Part shown: in pieces, positions 17,884-25,427 of the stretch | Position numbering within the stretch: the first letter of the stretch is position 1 | Layout of the letters: every line of letters begins with the position of its first letter | NCBI GenBank assembly: GCA_017620375.1 | Contig: JAFZQN010000067.1 | Location: 1-47,255 of the forward strand | DNA length: 47,255 nucleotides | From: Lachnospiraceae bacterium | GTDB lineage: Bacteria; Bacillota; Clostridia; Lachnospirales; Lachnospiraceae | Direction: 5' to 3' | Position numbers and translations under genes: made by a program | Notes under the pieces: generated by a model | The model's input: the letters and a program-made list of their open reading frames with translations, nothing else | What the model was told of the DNA's origin: nothing | Database searches by the model: none

Positions 17884-19104
17884 ATGAAAATCAAAGAATT
17901 GTTTAAAGATAAAAAGACAGTCATTCGTGTAATTTTGTTTGTTGCCGCGATAGTAATTGCGGCAACAATGTTTTCGCGGGCACTGCTCGGACTTTCACGT
18001 AATAAGGAAGGTTACCAGGCTATAACGGCTACTCCCGTAGAAGACGCTCTTGTTTATGCGAATGGCTTTACTTTTAACTATTATTTTTCCGGATCCTCCG
18101 GAGAAATAAAAGAAAAGATCAAAGAAGTGACCGCAGCATACTCAAATGCATTATGCAGGGCATATAAACAGCTGGATGCTGATGAAGAGTATAACGGTTA
18201 TAACAATATCGCCACATTAAACAGAATAGCATGCAGTAATCCTGCATCAGCGGGTGTGATCGAAGGAGAGCCTGTAAAGGTATCGGATGAGCTGTTTGCC
18301 ATATTAAAGGATGCATATTATAGGACTCTTACGGAAGAACATTACAATATGTTTGCGGGAGATCTGTACGGCTATATCAGCAGTATCCTGGTATTAAATG
18401 AGCCGCAGGAGTTTGATCCTGCGATAAATGCCGATACGGCGGATAGGTTAGAAAGGCTTAAAGAACTTGTAAGTCACAATGAGTATTTCAATCTGGAGTT
18501 TTTAAGTGATACAGAGCATACAGTAAGATTCAGTGTGAATAAGGAGTACTTTGACAGATTAGCAGAGCTTGAGATAGAGCCTGCACCTCTAAATATCGGT
18601 ATCTTAAAGGATGCATATATGGCCGAGACTGTCCGAACCGTAATGGAGCAGGGTGGTTATACCGACGGATATCTTACCACTCAGAGCGGTCTTACGCTTG
18701 CACTTTCCAAGCAGTCGGGACTTAACTTCTGTATATACGGAGTAAAGGATGAGAACGTAGCCATACTTGATACGGTACCGTCAGAGTCGTCGGCAGTGTA
18801 TTGTGCTTTTAAGGCATTCGGATTCGGGAATGAGGCAATGTATTATGCATTTGCCATAGGCGATGATATGTATTACCGCTGCCCGTATTTTAGCCTTAAA
18901 ACAGGATATGACAACGGGAAATATCTTACGCTCTATTCATTTAGGGATATAACTACAAACGATATACATCCGTGTGCTGACGCGGTAATGAGAACCCTGA
19001 ATTTATGGTGTGATGAGAGCGGGTCAGATCCTTTATCCACATGGGACGGATATAAGACATATTATGTGACACGTGATGATATGGGGACAGTGATAAAAAA
19101 ATAA
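17884..19104 (+). CDS. Membrane-anchored degenerate ApbE-like protein
   Basis: A 406-residue protein with one N-terminal TM helix (about 14-35), then a region that follows the ApbE (FAD:protein FMN transferase) order: GFTFNYYFSG start strand, a helix, NRIA with PVKVSDELFAILKDAY, YNMFAGDLYGYI (FxPxxGPL in the family), LNIGILKDAYMAE where LGGIAKGYA is expected, and CADAVMRTLNLW where ADALATAL is expected. The Gly-Gly and the HIIDP motif needed for FAD binding are missing. Probably an extracytoplasmic ApbE fold that lost transferase activity. It starts on the base after the oppF stop and precedes ade by 10 bases, so it belongs to the operon. Confidence 0.5.
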   Translation: MKIKELFKDKKTVIRVILFVAAIVIAATMFSRALLGLSRNKEGYQAITATPVEDALVYANGFTFNYYFSGSSGEIKEKIKEVTAAYSNALCRAYKQLDADEEYNGYNNIATLNRIACSNPASAGVIEGEPVKVSDELFAILKDAYYRTLTEEHYNMFAGDLYGYISSILVLNEPQEFDPAINADTADRLERLKELVSHNEYFNLEFLSDTEHTVRFSVNKEYFDRLAELEIEPAPLNIGILKDAYMAETVRTVMEQGGYTDGYLTTQSGLTLALSKQSGLNFCIYGVKDENVAILDTVPSESSAVYCAFKAFGFGNEAMYYAFAIGDDMYYRCPYFSLKTGYDNGKYLTLYSFRDITTNDIHPCADAVMRTLNLWCDESGSDPLSTWDGYKTYYVTRDDMGTVIKK

Positions 19105-19114
19105 GGAGGAAGGT

Positions 19115-20827
19115 ATGGACTATAATAAGTATAAGGGTTTATCGGAAAGCATAAGAGCGGGAGAAGCTGATACAGTGCTCAAAAACGCACGTATCATAGA
19201 TGTCCTTACCGGCAGGATCCGTGAAGGCTCCATAGCTATAAAGGATGGTATAATACTCGGTATCTCTGACGGATATAAGGGAAAGACCGAGATAGACTTA
19301 AATGGTGCTTATGTATCACCGGGATTTATGGATGCACACCTGCATCTTGAATCTACTATGGTAAGTCCCGCAGAGCTTATAGCTACAGCGTCAAGTTACG
19401 GTACCACTACCTTTATCGTGGATCCTCACGAGGCGGCCAATGTATCGGGGGCTGACGGTATTAACTATATCCTGGACCAGACAGCGGACTCGGATGCAAA
19501 TGCGTATGTTATGATGCCTTCATGCGTACCGGCTACACCTCTTGATGATAACGGCTGCATATTTACCGCGGAGGACATGAAAGCATACCTTGATAATGAC
19601 AGGATACTGGGACTTGGAGAGGTAATGGATGACCCTGCCGTAATATATGCCGATAAGAGCATGTATGACAAGCTGGACCTTTTTAGAGATAAAAACATAG
19701 ACGGTCACGCACCTTTCTTACCCGACAGGGATCTGGACATATATACCTTAGCGGGTATAACTACCGACCATGAGGCTTCAAATTACGAATACGCCTTAAA
19801 GGAAGCTGAACGCGGCATACATGTGCATGTAAGAGAGGGAAGCGCAGCACATAACTGTGCCGACATCGTAAAGGGAATCGTAAAGGACGGCATAAATACT
19901 GACAGCTTCTCATTCTGTACAGATGATAAGCATATAGAAGATATATTAAGGGAAGGCCATATAGGAGCCAATATACGTATAGCTATAAAAGAAGGTCTCG
20001 CACCCATATCGGCTTATCAGATGGCTACGATCAATACGGCACGTACTTACGGGCTTAAGCACTTAGGTGCCATAGCACCCGGTATGCAGGCAGATCTCGT
20101 AATATTAAGCGATCTTGATAATGTTACGGTCACCGATGTGTACTATAAGGGTAAGAAAATAGATAAGACCGGTACAGTAAATATCAAGCCCTGTCCCGGT
20201 AAGCTTAAGACCACAATGCATTTTAAGGATGTGACTCCCGATGACTTTAAGCTTGCAATAACGGATGATAAGACACATGTGATCGGTATAGATAAAAAGC
20301 AGATCACGACTACGGATATGATCTGTAATATAGCTAAGACAGAGAATTACGATCCTTCACTTGAATCTAACTCTGAACTCTTAAAGATAGCAGCCGTTGA
20401 GCGTCATAAGAATACAGGTAAGATAGGTGTTGCATTAACATCGGGTTACGGACTTAAGGGCGGAGCAGTAGCCTCCTCCGTATCCCATGACTCACACAAT
20501 ATCATAGTGATCGGTGACAGTGACAGGGATATAGCAGTAGCAGTCAATGCCTTAAAGGAGTCGGAGGGCGGATATGTGATAGTGGAAGACGGTAAGGTGT
20601 TTGAAGTGTTACCGCTTCCCATCATGGGACTTATGTCGGATGCAGGATTTACCAACGTGGATGAAAAGCTCCAGCGTATGAAGAAAAAGGCCTACGAAAT
20701 GGGAGTGGATAAGGATATAGATCCGTTTATAACGCTTTCATTTTTAGCACTTCCCGTTATCCCTGAGATAAGGATAACACCAAGAGGATTATGCAAGCTC
20801 GATGACAGCGGATTAAATCTCATATGA
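19115..20827 (+). CDS. ade: Adenine deaminase
   Basis: A 570-residue amidohydrolase-superfamily enzyme converting adenine to hypoxanthine in purine salvage. Landmarks: metal site SPGFMDAHLHLESTM near 67-81, VDPHEAANVSG near 108, GHAPFLPDRDL near 195, then the second half with GAVASSVSHDSHNIIVIG and the C-terminal PEIRITPRGLCK. Full length for the family. GGAGGAAG precedes the ATG. As the last gene of the opp-ApbE operon it suggests that purine-containing nutrient or peptide scavenging is co-regulated; the functional link is inference. A 149-bp inverted-repeat element begins 20 bases after its stop. Confidence 0.95.
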   Translation: MDYNKYKGLSESIRAGEADTVLKNARIIDVLTGRIREGSIAIKDGIILGISDGYKGKTEIDLNGAYVSPGFMDAHLHLESTMVSPAELIATASSYGTTTFIVDPHEAANVSGADGINYILDQTADSDANAYVMMPSCVPATPLDDNGCIFTAEDMKAYLDNDRILGLGEVMDDPAVIYADKSMYDKLDLFRDKNIDGHAPFLPDRDLDIYTLAGITTDHEASNYEYALKEAERGIHVHVREGSAAHNCADIVKGIVKDGINTDSFSFCTDDKHIEDILREGHIGANIRIAIKEGLAPISAYQMATINTARTYGLKHLGAIAPGMQADLVILSDLDNVTVTDVYYKGKKIDKTGTVNIKPCPGKLKTTMHFKDVTPDDFKLAITDDKTHVIGIDKKQITTTDMICNIAKTENYDPSLESNSELLKIAAVERHKNTGKIGVALTSGYGLKGGAVASSVSHDSHNIIVIGDSDRDIAVAVNALKESEGGYVIVEDGKVFEVLPLPIMGLMSDAGFTNVDEKLQRMKKKAYEMGVDKDIDPFITLSFLALPVIPEIRITPRGLCKLDDSGLNLI

Positions 20828-20846
20828 TATCGAAATTAAAATGAAA

Positions 20847-20995
20847 GGCCCCTATATTAATATCGCTCAAGTGAAAACCAAGGGCTCGTGACGGGTATGC
20901 TCCCGGGACGAATTGCCTTTGGTGGCAATCTCGTCCGGGATGCTGCCCGGACAGAGCCCTTTTAATAATCCTCCTGCGATATTAATTTAGGGGCC
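20847..20995. repeat. 149-bp terminal-inverted-repeat hairpin element, copy 1
   Basis: Ends GGCCCCTATATTAATATCGC (20847-20866) and GCGATATTAATTTAGGGGCC (20976-20995) are near-perfect inverted repeats. Inside, AAGGGCTC (20880-20887) pairs with GAGCCCTT (20955-20962), and ATTGCC/GGCAAT with flanking GGGACGA/TCGTCC form the tip. A second copy of exactly the same length is at 46506-46654 and an expanded relative at 46173-46472. It carries no coding potential and has no obvious target-site duplication. It may act as the 3' end structure of ade. MITE-like or REP-like; the family is not recognised. Confidence 0.85.
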
Positions 20996-21007
20996 GTTGT
21001 AGTAAAA

Positions 21008-21078
21008 TTGCATATGACACTAACTGAGATATAATACGCAATATTAGGATTGAAACGGTTTACAAAAAATGGTATAAA
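21008..21078 (+). promoter_or_regulatory. Candidate tandem promoters for the secreted GH43
   Basis: P1: TTGCAT 21008-21013 and TATAAT 21030-21035 (16-base spacer). P2: TTGAAA 21050-21055 and TATAAA 21073-21078 (17-base spacer). Either could serve the gene at 21128. Confidence 0.5.
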
Positions 21079-21127
21079 TATAATGAACAGGTGTGATATA
21101 ACGATTTACTAATGGCAGGTGAAGTGT

Positions 21128-22834
21128 ATGAAAAAACTTAAAAAAAGTACAGGAATAAAGATAGCTGCTGTTTTCCTGTGTATACTTCTTACGGGCTGTT
21201 CGGGCGGTAACGGGGACAAAGATATAACAAACGATCCCGATAATACAGTGGCTGCACCGGAGGATGATAAAAACGCTGATATTACACCGGAAAGTACCGA
21301 TATCCCGGATACCACAGATATACCGGCAGATACAGGTAATAACGATCATATGGAGGAGAAGAGTATGGATTACGCAGAGGTGTTTAAGAACATCACATTG
21401 TCAAAAAGCTACAAGGGTGTTGCCAACAACAATCCCATTATCGAACAGCATTACGGTGCAGATCCCTTTGCACTGGTATACGAAGATACCGTATATTTTT
21501 ATATGACCGCTGATGCTTACGAGTACGATGCAAATGGTGAGATCAAGGAGAATTCATATTCACAGATCAGATCACTTTATGTTGTATCTACAAAGGATAT
21601 GATCAACTTTACCGATCACGGCGAGATCACCATAGCAGGTACTAACGGAGCTACCAAGTGGGCTCATAATTCATGGGCACCCGCTGCAGCATGGAAGATG
21701 ATAGACGGTAAGCCCAAGTTCTTCCTTTATTTTGCAGATAACGGCGGCGGAATAGGCGTAGTTACCTCAGACAGCCCCGTAGGTCCTTTCGTAGATGAGC
21801 TCGGACACGGTCTCATCAGACGTGATATGGAGAACTGCGGTAACGTAGAATGGCTCTTTGACCCGGCTGTACTTGTAGATGATGACGGAAGAGCATATAT
21901 CTACTTTGGCGGCGGTGTACCTTTTGACCGTGAAGCAGGAAAGCCCAAGGCAGCACATCCTATGACAGCCAGATGCGCAGAGCTCGGCGATGATATGATG
22001 AGTCTTAAGGACGTACCCACTACGATAGATGCTCCTTATCTGTTTGAGGACTCGGGTATCCATAAATACGGAGATACATATTATTATACATACTGCAGCA
22101 ACTTTAACGTAGATCAGGCCGGTACCGATGAGTACGGATTTGAGAACGGCGAGATTATCGTTATGGAAAGCAAGAATCCTTTGGGACCCTTCACATTTAA
22201 GGAGAGGATCTTAAAGAATCCCGGATATTACTACGGTCTGGGCGGAAACAACCATCACGCGGTATTTAAGTTCAAGGATAAGTGGTACATCACATACCAT
22301 TCACGTATGCTGGAAAAGGAGATCGGTGTATTACACGGATACCGTTCAACAAGTATTGAAGAGTTCGTAATGGGCGAGGACGGCACCATCGGTAATATCA
22401 GGATGACCAAGAATGCAAGGCAGCAGGTTGGTACTCTCAATCCTTACGAGACTATAAACGGAGCCACATTTGCCGTTATGGGCGGTGTAGATACAGCACC
22501 TGCCGATGAGATCAGTAAAAAGTACGGATGCGGCAACCTTCTCCTTACAGCTATAAATGATGGCGACTTTGTTAAGCTCCAGGGTGTGGACTTCGGCGAT
22601 AAGGGTGCTTCTAAGCTTAAAGCTACAGTACGTACCAACGGAAAAGACGGTGTGATCCGTATTACCACCAAGTATCCTAACGGAGAAGTAGCAGGATACA
22701 TGGCAATTAAGGGTGACAGTGCAGATACAACCGTTATTGAAGCTAAACTTGATACTCAGATAACCGGCCTTCAGGATGTATTTTTTACATTCAGCGGTGA
22801 AGGATATGAGATAGTTGACTGGATTTTTGAGTAA
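21128..22834 (+). CDS. Secreted lipoprotein GH43 with CBM6-like domain
   Basis: A 568-residue lipoprotein (start at ATG 21128; lipobox LLTGC, Cys24) with a Thr/Asp/Pro linker to about residue 78. The GH43 propeller shows D112 (ADPFAL), D245 (FDPAVLVDDDG) and E307 (LFEDSGIHK) as base, pKa modulator and acid, plus GGNNHHAVF. The last ~120 residues (VKLQGVDFGDKGASKL to YEIVDWIFE) look like CBM6. Likely an arabinofuranosidase or xylosidase displayed on the cell surface, removing side chains from xylan so that the GH11 enzyme can work. Its domain plan parallels the cytoplasmic GH43 at 3271, but the sequences differ clearly. Confidence 0.88.
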   Translation: MKKLKKSTGIKIAAVFLCILLTGCSGGNGDKDITNDPDNTVAAPEDDKNADITPESTDIPDTTDIPADTGNNDHMEEKSMDYAEVFKNITLSKSYKGVANNNPIIEQHYGADPFALVYEDTVYFYMTADAYEYDANGEIKENSYSQIRSLYVVSTKDMINFTDHGEITIAGTNGATKWAHNSWAPAAAWKMIDGKPKFFLYFADNGGGIGVVTSDSPVGPFVDELGHGLIRRDMENCGNVEWLFDPAVLVDDDGRAYIYFGGGVPFDREAGKPKAAHPMTARCAELGDDMMSLKDVPTTIDAPYLFEDSGIHKYGDTYYYTYCSNFNVDQAGTDEYGFENGEIIVMESKNPLGPFTFKERILKNPGYYYGLGGNNHHAVFKFKDKWYITYHSRMLEKEIGVLHGYRSTSIEEFVMGEDGTIGNIRMTKNARQQVGTLNPYETINGATFAVMGGVDTAPADEISKKYGCGNLLLTAINDGDFVKLQGVDFGDKGASKLKATVRTNGKDGVIRITTKYPNGEVAGYMAIKGDSADTTVIEAKLDTQITGLQDVFFTFSGEGYEIVDWIFE

Positions 22835-22873
22835 AAATGACATGATTTAGTCCAAAATCGGACCCTAAACCCT

Positions 22874-22930
22874 AAAAAATCCCAAAAAACCTAAAAAAAA
22901 TCGAAAAAAAGTTAAAAAAATTAAAAAAAA
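22874..22930. promoter_or_regulatory. Six phased A-tracts upstream of the HU gene
   Basis: Runs of 6-8 A at 22874-22879, 22884-22889, 22893-22900, 22904-22910, 22914-22920 and 22923-22930. Their repeat of about 10 bases equals the helical turn, which predicts strong intrinsic curvature. A possible -10 TATACT lies at 22957-22962. Confidence 0.75.
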
Positions 22931-23032
22931 GTATGGATTTTTGCGGAAAGATATAGTATACTGTTGATTATACAGAAGGCAGTTACAAAAATTGCCTATG
23001 TAGAAGACAAACAAACGAAAGGGGTTTAGATT

Positions 23033-23338
23033 ATGAACAAAACTGAATTAGTAGCTGCAGTAGCAGAGAAGACTGCTTTAAAGAAGAAAGATGCAGCAGC
23101 AGCTATCGAGGCTGTATTCGGTGTAATCGGTGACACACTTCAGAAGAAGGAGAAAGTACAGCTTATCGGCTTCGGTACTTTCCAGACAAGCGAGAGAAAG
23201 GCTCGTACAGGAAAGAATCCTCGTACCGGCGAGGCTGTTAAGATCGCAGCTGCTACTGTTCCCGCATTCAAGGCAGGAAAGGCTCTTAAGGAAAAGGTTA
23301 ACACCAAGCCCGCTAAGAAAGCTGCTAAGAAGAAATAA
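23033..23338 (+). CDS. HU family DNA-binding protein
   Basis: A 101-residue histone-like protein: [20 protein letters not shown] start, GFGTF near 45-50, the beta-arm [12 protein letters not shown] near 55-67 with the conserved Pro that intercalates in bent DNA, and FKAGKALK near 78. A Lys/Ala-rich C-terminal tail of about 14 residues extends beyond the usual 90. Dimeric HU compacts and bends DNA without strong sequence preference. AAGGGG serves the ATG. It stands alone between a curved promoter region and a strong terminator; autoregulation through the A-tracts is inference. Confidence 0.97.
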   Translation: MNKTELVAAVAEKTALKKKDAAAAIEAVFGVIGDTLQKKEKVQLIGFGTFQTSERKARTGKNPRTGEAVKIAAATVPAFKAGKALKEKVNTKPAKKAAKKK

Positions 23339-23355
23339 TTTAATCATGATTAAAT
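23338..23355. repeat. 18-bp perfect palindrome after the HU stop
   Basis: ATTTAATCATGATTAAAT, starting at the last base of the HU stop codon and just before the terminator hairpin. Possibly part of the 3' end or a binding site. Confidence 0.5.
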
Positions 23356-23358
23356 AAA

Positions 23359-23390
23359 GAAATCACCCGATTCCGGGTGATTTCTTTTTT
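23359..23390 (+). terminator. Rho-independent terminator of HU, facing the GT2 gene
   Basis: GAAATCACCCG (23359-23369), ATTC loop, CGGGTGATTTC (23374-23384), T run. Perfect 11-bp stem between convergent genes. The minus side has a shorter T stretch, so bidirectional use is possible. Confidence 0.92.
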
Positions 23391-24357
23391 ATTTTGTATA
23401 TTTGAAAAAGATAGGAAAGTTGATAAACAGTTTGCAATCGGCTTTTATGTTACTGTCTTTGAACAGGTCCTTATGCTCTTTATACAGTTCTTTGGCTTTC
23501 GTATGGATCTCTTTCTTTATCCTCGGAGAATCGGGAGTTTCGACCAGATGGGTATATGTACGCATGAGTACGGTCATATATGTCTGGTAAGTGTTATCCA
23601 GGAACTCATCAAGTCCGTTTGCTTTAAAGTAATCGATCCTGTTTTCAAAAGCGGTGATCATATCGGTATTTTTAACGGATACTCTGGAGATGCTGCCTTC
23701 ACGTATTATGTAATAGTAGAGGATAGCCTCTGTATATACCGTTTTTGTACTTTTATGAATAAATGCATGTGCTGTAGCTACATCTTCGAATACCTTGCCC
23801 TTGGGGAATGCGACTGATTTTAACAGATCTATCTTATACAGCTTGTTCCAAGCAGATGTGAACTGCTGGATATGATTGGCTGTAAAATAGTTATATTCCA
23901 GTTCGCAGAGCTCTGCCAGAGCCTTTTTGGTGTCATATACCGTGATGGTGTTATCGGGGTTAGCTTCGAGATCGACTGCCTCATCGGGTTTAACTCGTCT
24001 GTAATTGCCTATGGCAAGGTCGGCGTCGTTATCAGTCAGATTCTGGTACAGTATCTTTATGGCATCCCTATGCATATAGTCATCGGAGTCAACCAGCATA
24101 CCGTATTTACCGGAGGCAAGCTTAATGCCTTCGTTCCTGGCATCGGAAAGACCGCCGTTTTTTTTATGTATACAGATGAAACGTTCGTCGATATGCGTAT
24201 ATTCGTCACATACCTTCTGTGAACCGTCGGTTGAACCGTCATCTACAAGTATAACCTCAATGTTTTTATATGACTGTGTTCTTATGGATTCAAGGCAGGG
24301 TCTGAAGTATTTCCCTACATTATATACAGGTACTATTACCGATATCAGATCTTCCAT
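23389..24357 (-). CDS. Family 2 glycosyltransferase
   Basis: A 322-residue GT-A fold enzyme: ISVIVPVYNVGKYF at the N-terminus, VDDGSTDGS near 36-44 and the metal-binding VDSDDY near 89-94, with GGLSDARNEG between. Such enzymes transfer sugars from nucleotide-sugar donors to exopolysaccharide, teichoic acid or glycolipid acceptors at the cytoplasmic face. No TM helix is apparent. It starts 16 bases after the upstream gene's stop on the same strand, so they form a two-gene unit. Acceptor and sugar unknown. Confidence 0.92.
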   Translation of the reverse strand: MEDLISVIVPVYNVGKYFRPCLESIRTQSYKNIEVILVDDGSTDGSQKVCDEYTHIDERFICIHKKNGGLSDARNEGIKLASGKYGMLVDSDDYMHRDAIKILYQNLTDNDADLAIGNYRRVKPDEAVDLEANPDNTITVYDTKKALAELCELEYNYFTANHIQQFTSAWNKLYKIDLLKSVAFPKGKVFEDVATAHAFIHKSTKTVYTEAILYYYIIREGSISRVSVKNTDMITAFENRIDYFKANGLDEFLDNTYQTYMTVLMRTYTHLVETPDSPRIKKEIHTKAKELYKEHKDLFKDSNIKADCKLFINFPIFFKYTK

Positions 24358-24373
24358 ATGTTATCCTCTGTGA

Positions 24374-25168
24374 TCAATTTTTCTCATATACGTACATACA
24401 GGTTAAAGGATTGGCAGGCTCACCGTTAAAGAGTGTGAGAGTATTTCCTTCAAACTTACCGGTGTAATCGATGGTGCCGAGGAATTTCTCTGTCATGGTG
24501 AATACGCCGTCCTTATAGTCCCATGAAGGTACTGTGATATTAAGGTTATCACGGTTGCTTGTACCGGTGCAGTCTGCTTTAAGCTCTAATGAAAGCTCTT
24601 TATCGGTTCCTTTTGCGGTATCGGGATCGCCGACGAACTTCTTATATATACCCTTAAATGTACCGACTAAAGCTTTGGCTTCATCGGAAACTTCTTTTAC
24701 TTCCTTAACTGTCTTTTTAACTTCGGTGGGAGTCATTCCGGCAGGTACAAACTGATACTGGTCCTCAACAATGATGGTGTTACCGAATTCTACTACAGGC
24801 TTCCAAGGATTGATAGCCTCCCCAAAGACCTCTCCGCACTCGCCTGAATCGATGTAGATAACGCCGTCTTCTTCCTTCCAGTTTTTAGGCTGAGCCATAT
24901 AGAGATATCCGTCCATCTCTATAACCTCTTTTGATTCAAGAGCTTCCTTTAATTCATCTGCAGGAACATCGGCTGTTGTTTTACCTGTGTTACAGAACAT
25001 AAAGCCTGTACCGTCATCCTTAAAGTTGATCAATGCACCGCCCAGCATCCTGCAAAAGTTATCCTCAGGTAAAGCCAGGATCTCTTCATTTGTAGCCCAT
25101 ACCCTCTCAAATGTGGCAGTGTCAAGGATCTTTGCTGCTACAAGACAATACATACCCTCAATATTCAT
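24374..25168 (-). CDS. Protein of unknown function with a lipocalin-like C-terminal region
   Basis: A 264-residue, acidic, soluble-looking protein without a signal peptide. I do not recognise a family. The C-terminal half (GTFKGIYKKFV, then LELKADCTGTS, FTMTEKFLGTIDYTGKFE, NTLTLFNG) has the strand-turn pattern of short lipocalin-like domains. The N-terminal half (ALINFKDDGTGFMF, YLYMAQPKNW) may be a second, related repeat, because it also has a DGTG turn. A strong GGAGGAAAAA site precedes the ATG. It heads a two-gene minus-strand unit with a GT2 enzyme; a palindrome sits at its predicted transcription start. Confidence 0.5.
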   Translation of the reverse strand: MNIEGMYCLVAAKILDTATFERVWATNEEILALPEDNFCRMLGGALINFKDDGTGFMFCNTGKTTADVPADELKEALESKEVIEMDGYLYMAQPKNWKEEDGVIYIDSGECGEVFGEAINPWKPVVEFGNTIIVEDQYQFVPAGMTPTEVKKTVKEVKEVSDEAKALVGTFKGIYKKFVGDPDTAKGTDKELSLELKADCTGTSNRDNLNITVPSWDYKDGVFTMTEKFLGTIDYTGKFEGNTLTLFNGEPANPLTCMYVYEKN

Positions 25169-25190
25169 AGTTTTTCCTCCGTGATCTTGT

Positions 25191-25211
25191 CTTCAAATAT
25201 ATAATTTGAAG
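25191..25211. promoter_or_regulatory. Palindromic operator candidate for the minus-strand unit
   Basis: CTTCAAAT (25191-25198), ATATA, ATTTGAAG (25204-25211). On the minus strand a TATAAA -10 (25218-25223) would place transcription start at the edge of this palindrome, a common repressor position. The -35 is poor. Confidence 0.45.
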
Positions 25212-25246
25212 AACGTATTTATAACATTATTATTTTACCTCAAAAC

Positions 25247-25270
25247 GCCTTGATTTTCAAGGCTTTTTTT
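25247..25270 (+). terminator. Orphan plus-strand terminator
   Basis: GCCTTGA, TTT loop, TCAAGGC, then seven T (25264-25270). No plus-strand gene ends here; it lies between divergent genes, upstream of the NlpC/P60 promoter. Confidence 0.75.
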
Positions 25271-25328
25271 GACTTTGAGCATATATGATTAAATTTGAAT
25301 AAACAATATAAAATCGATATAATTACTG

Positions 25329-25356
25329 TTTACAGAATGGAATAATATGATATAAT
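25329..25356 (+). promoter_or_regulatory. Sigma-A promoter for the NlpC/P60 gene
   Basis: TTTACA at 25329-25334, 16-base spacer, TATAAT at 25351-25356. Confidence 0.7.
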
Positions 25357-25427
25357 GTAATAAGTGGTTTTATGCGCAGAGATAACAGGTATTTTTATCA
25401 AAAAATAATGTGATCGGTGGATGGTAT

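Noticed and set aside
20847-20995. Target-site duplication around the 149-bp element
   Set aside because: The flanks show no convincing direct repeat, so movement by a transposase is not demonstrated.
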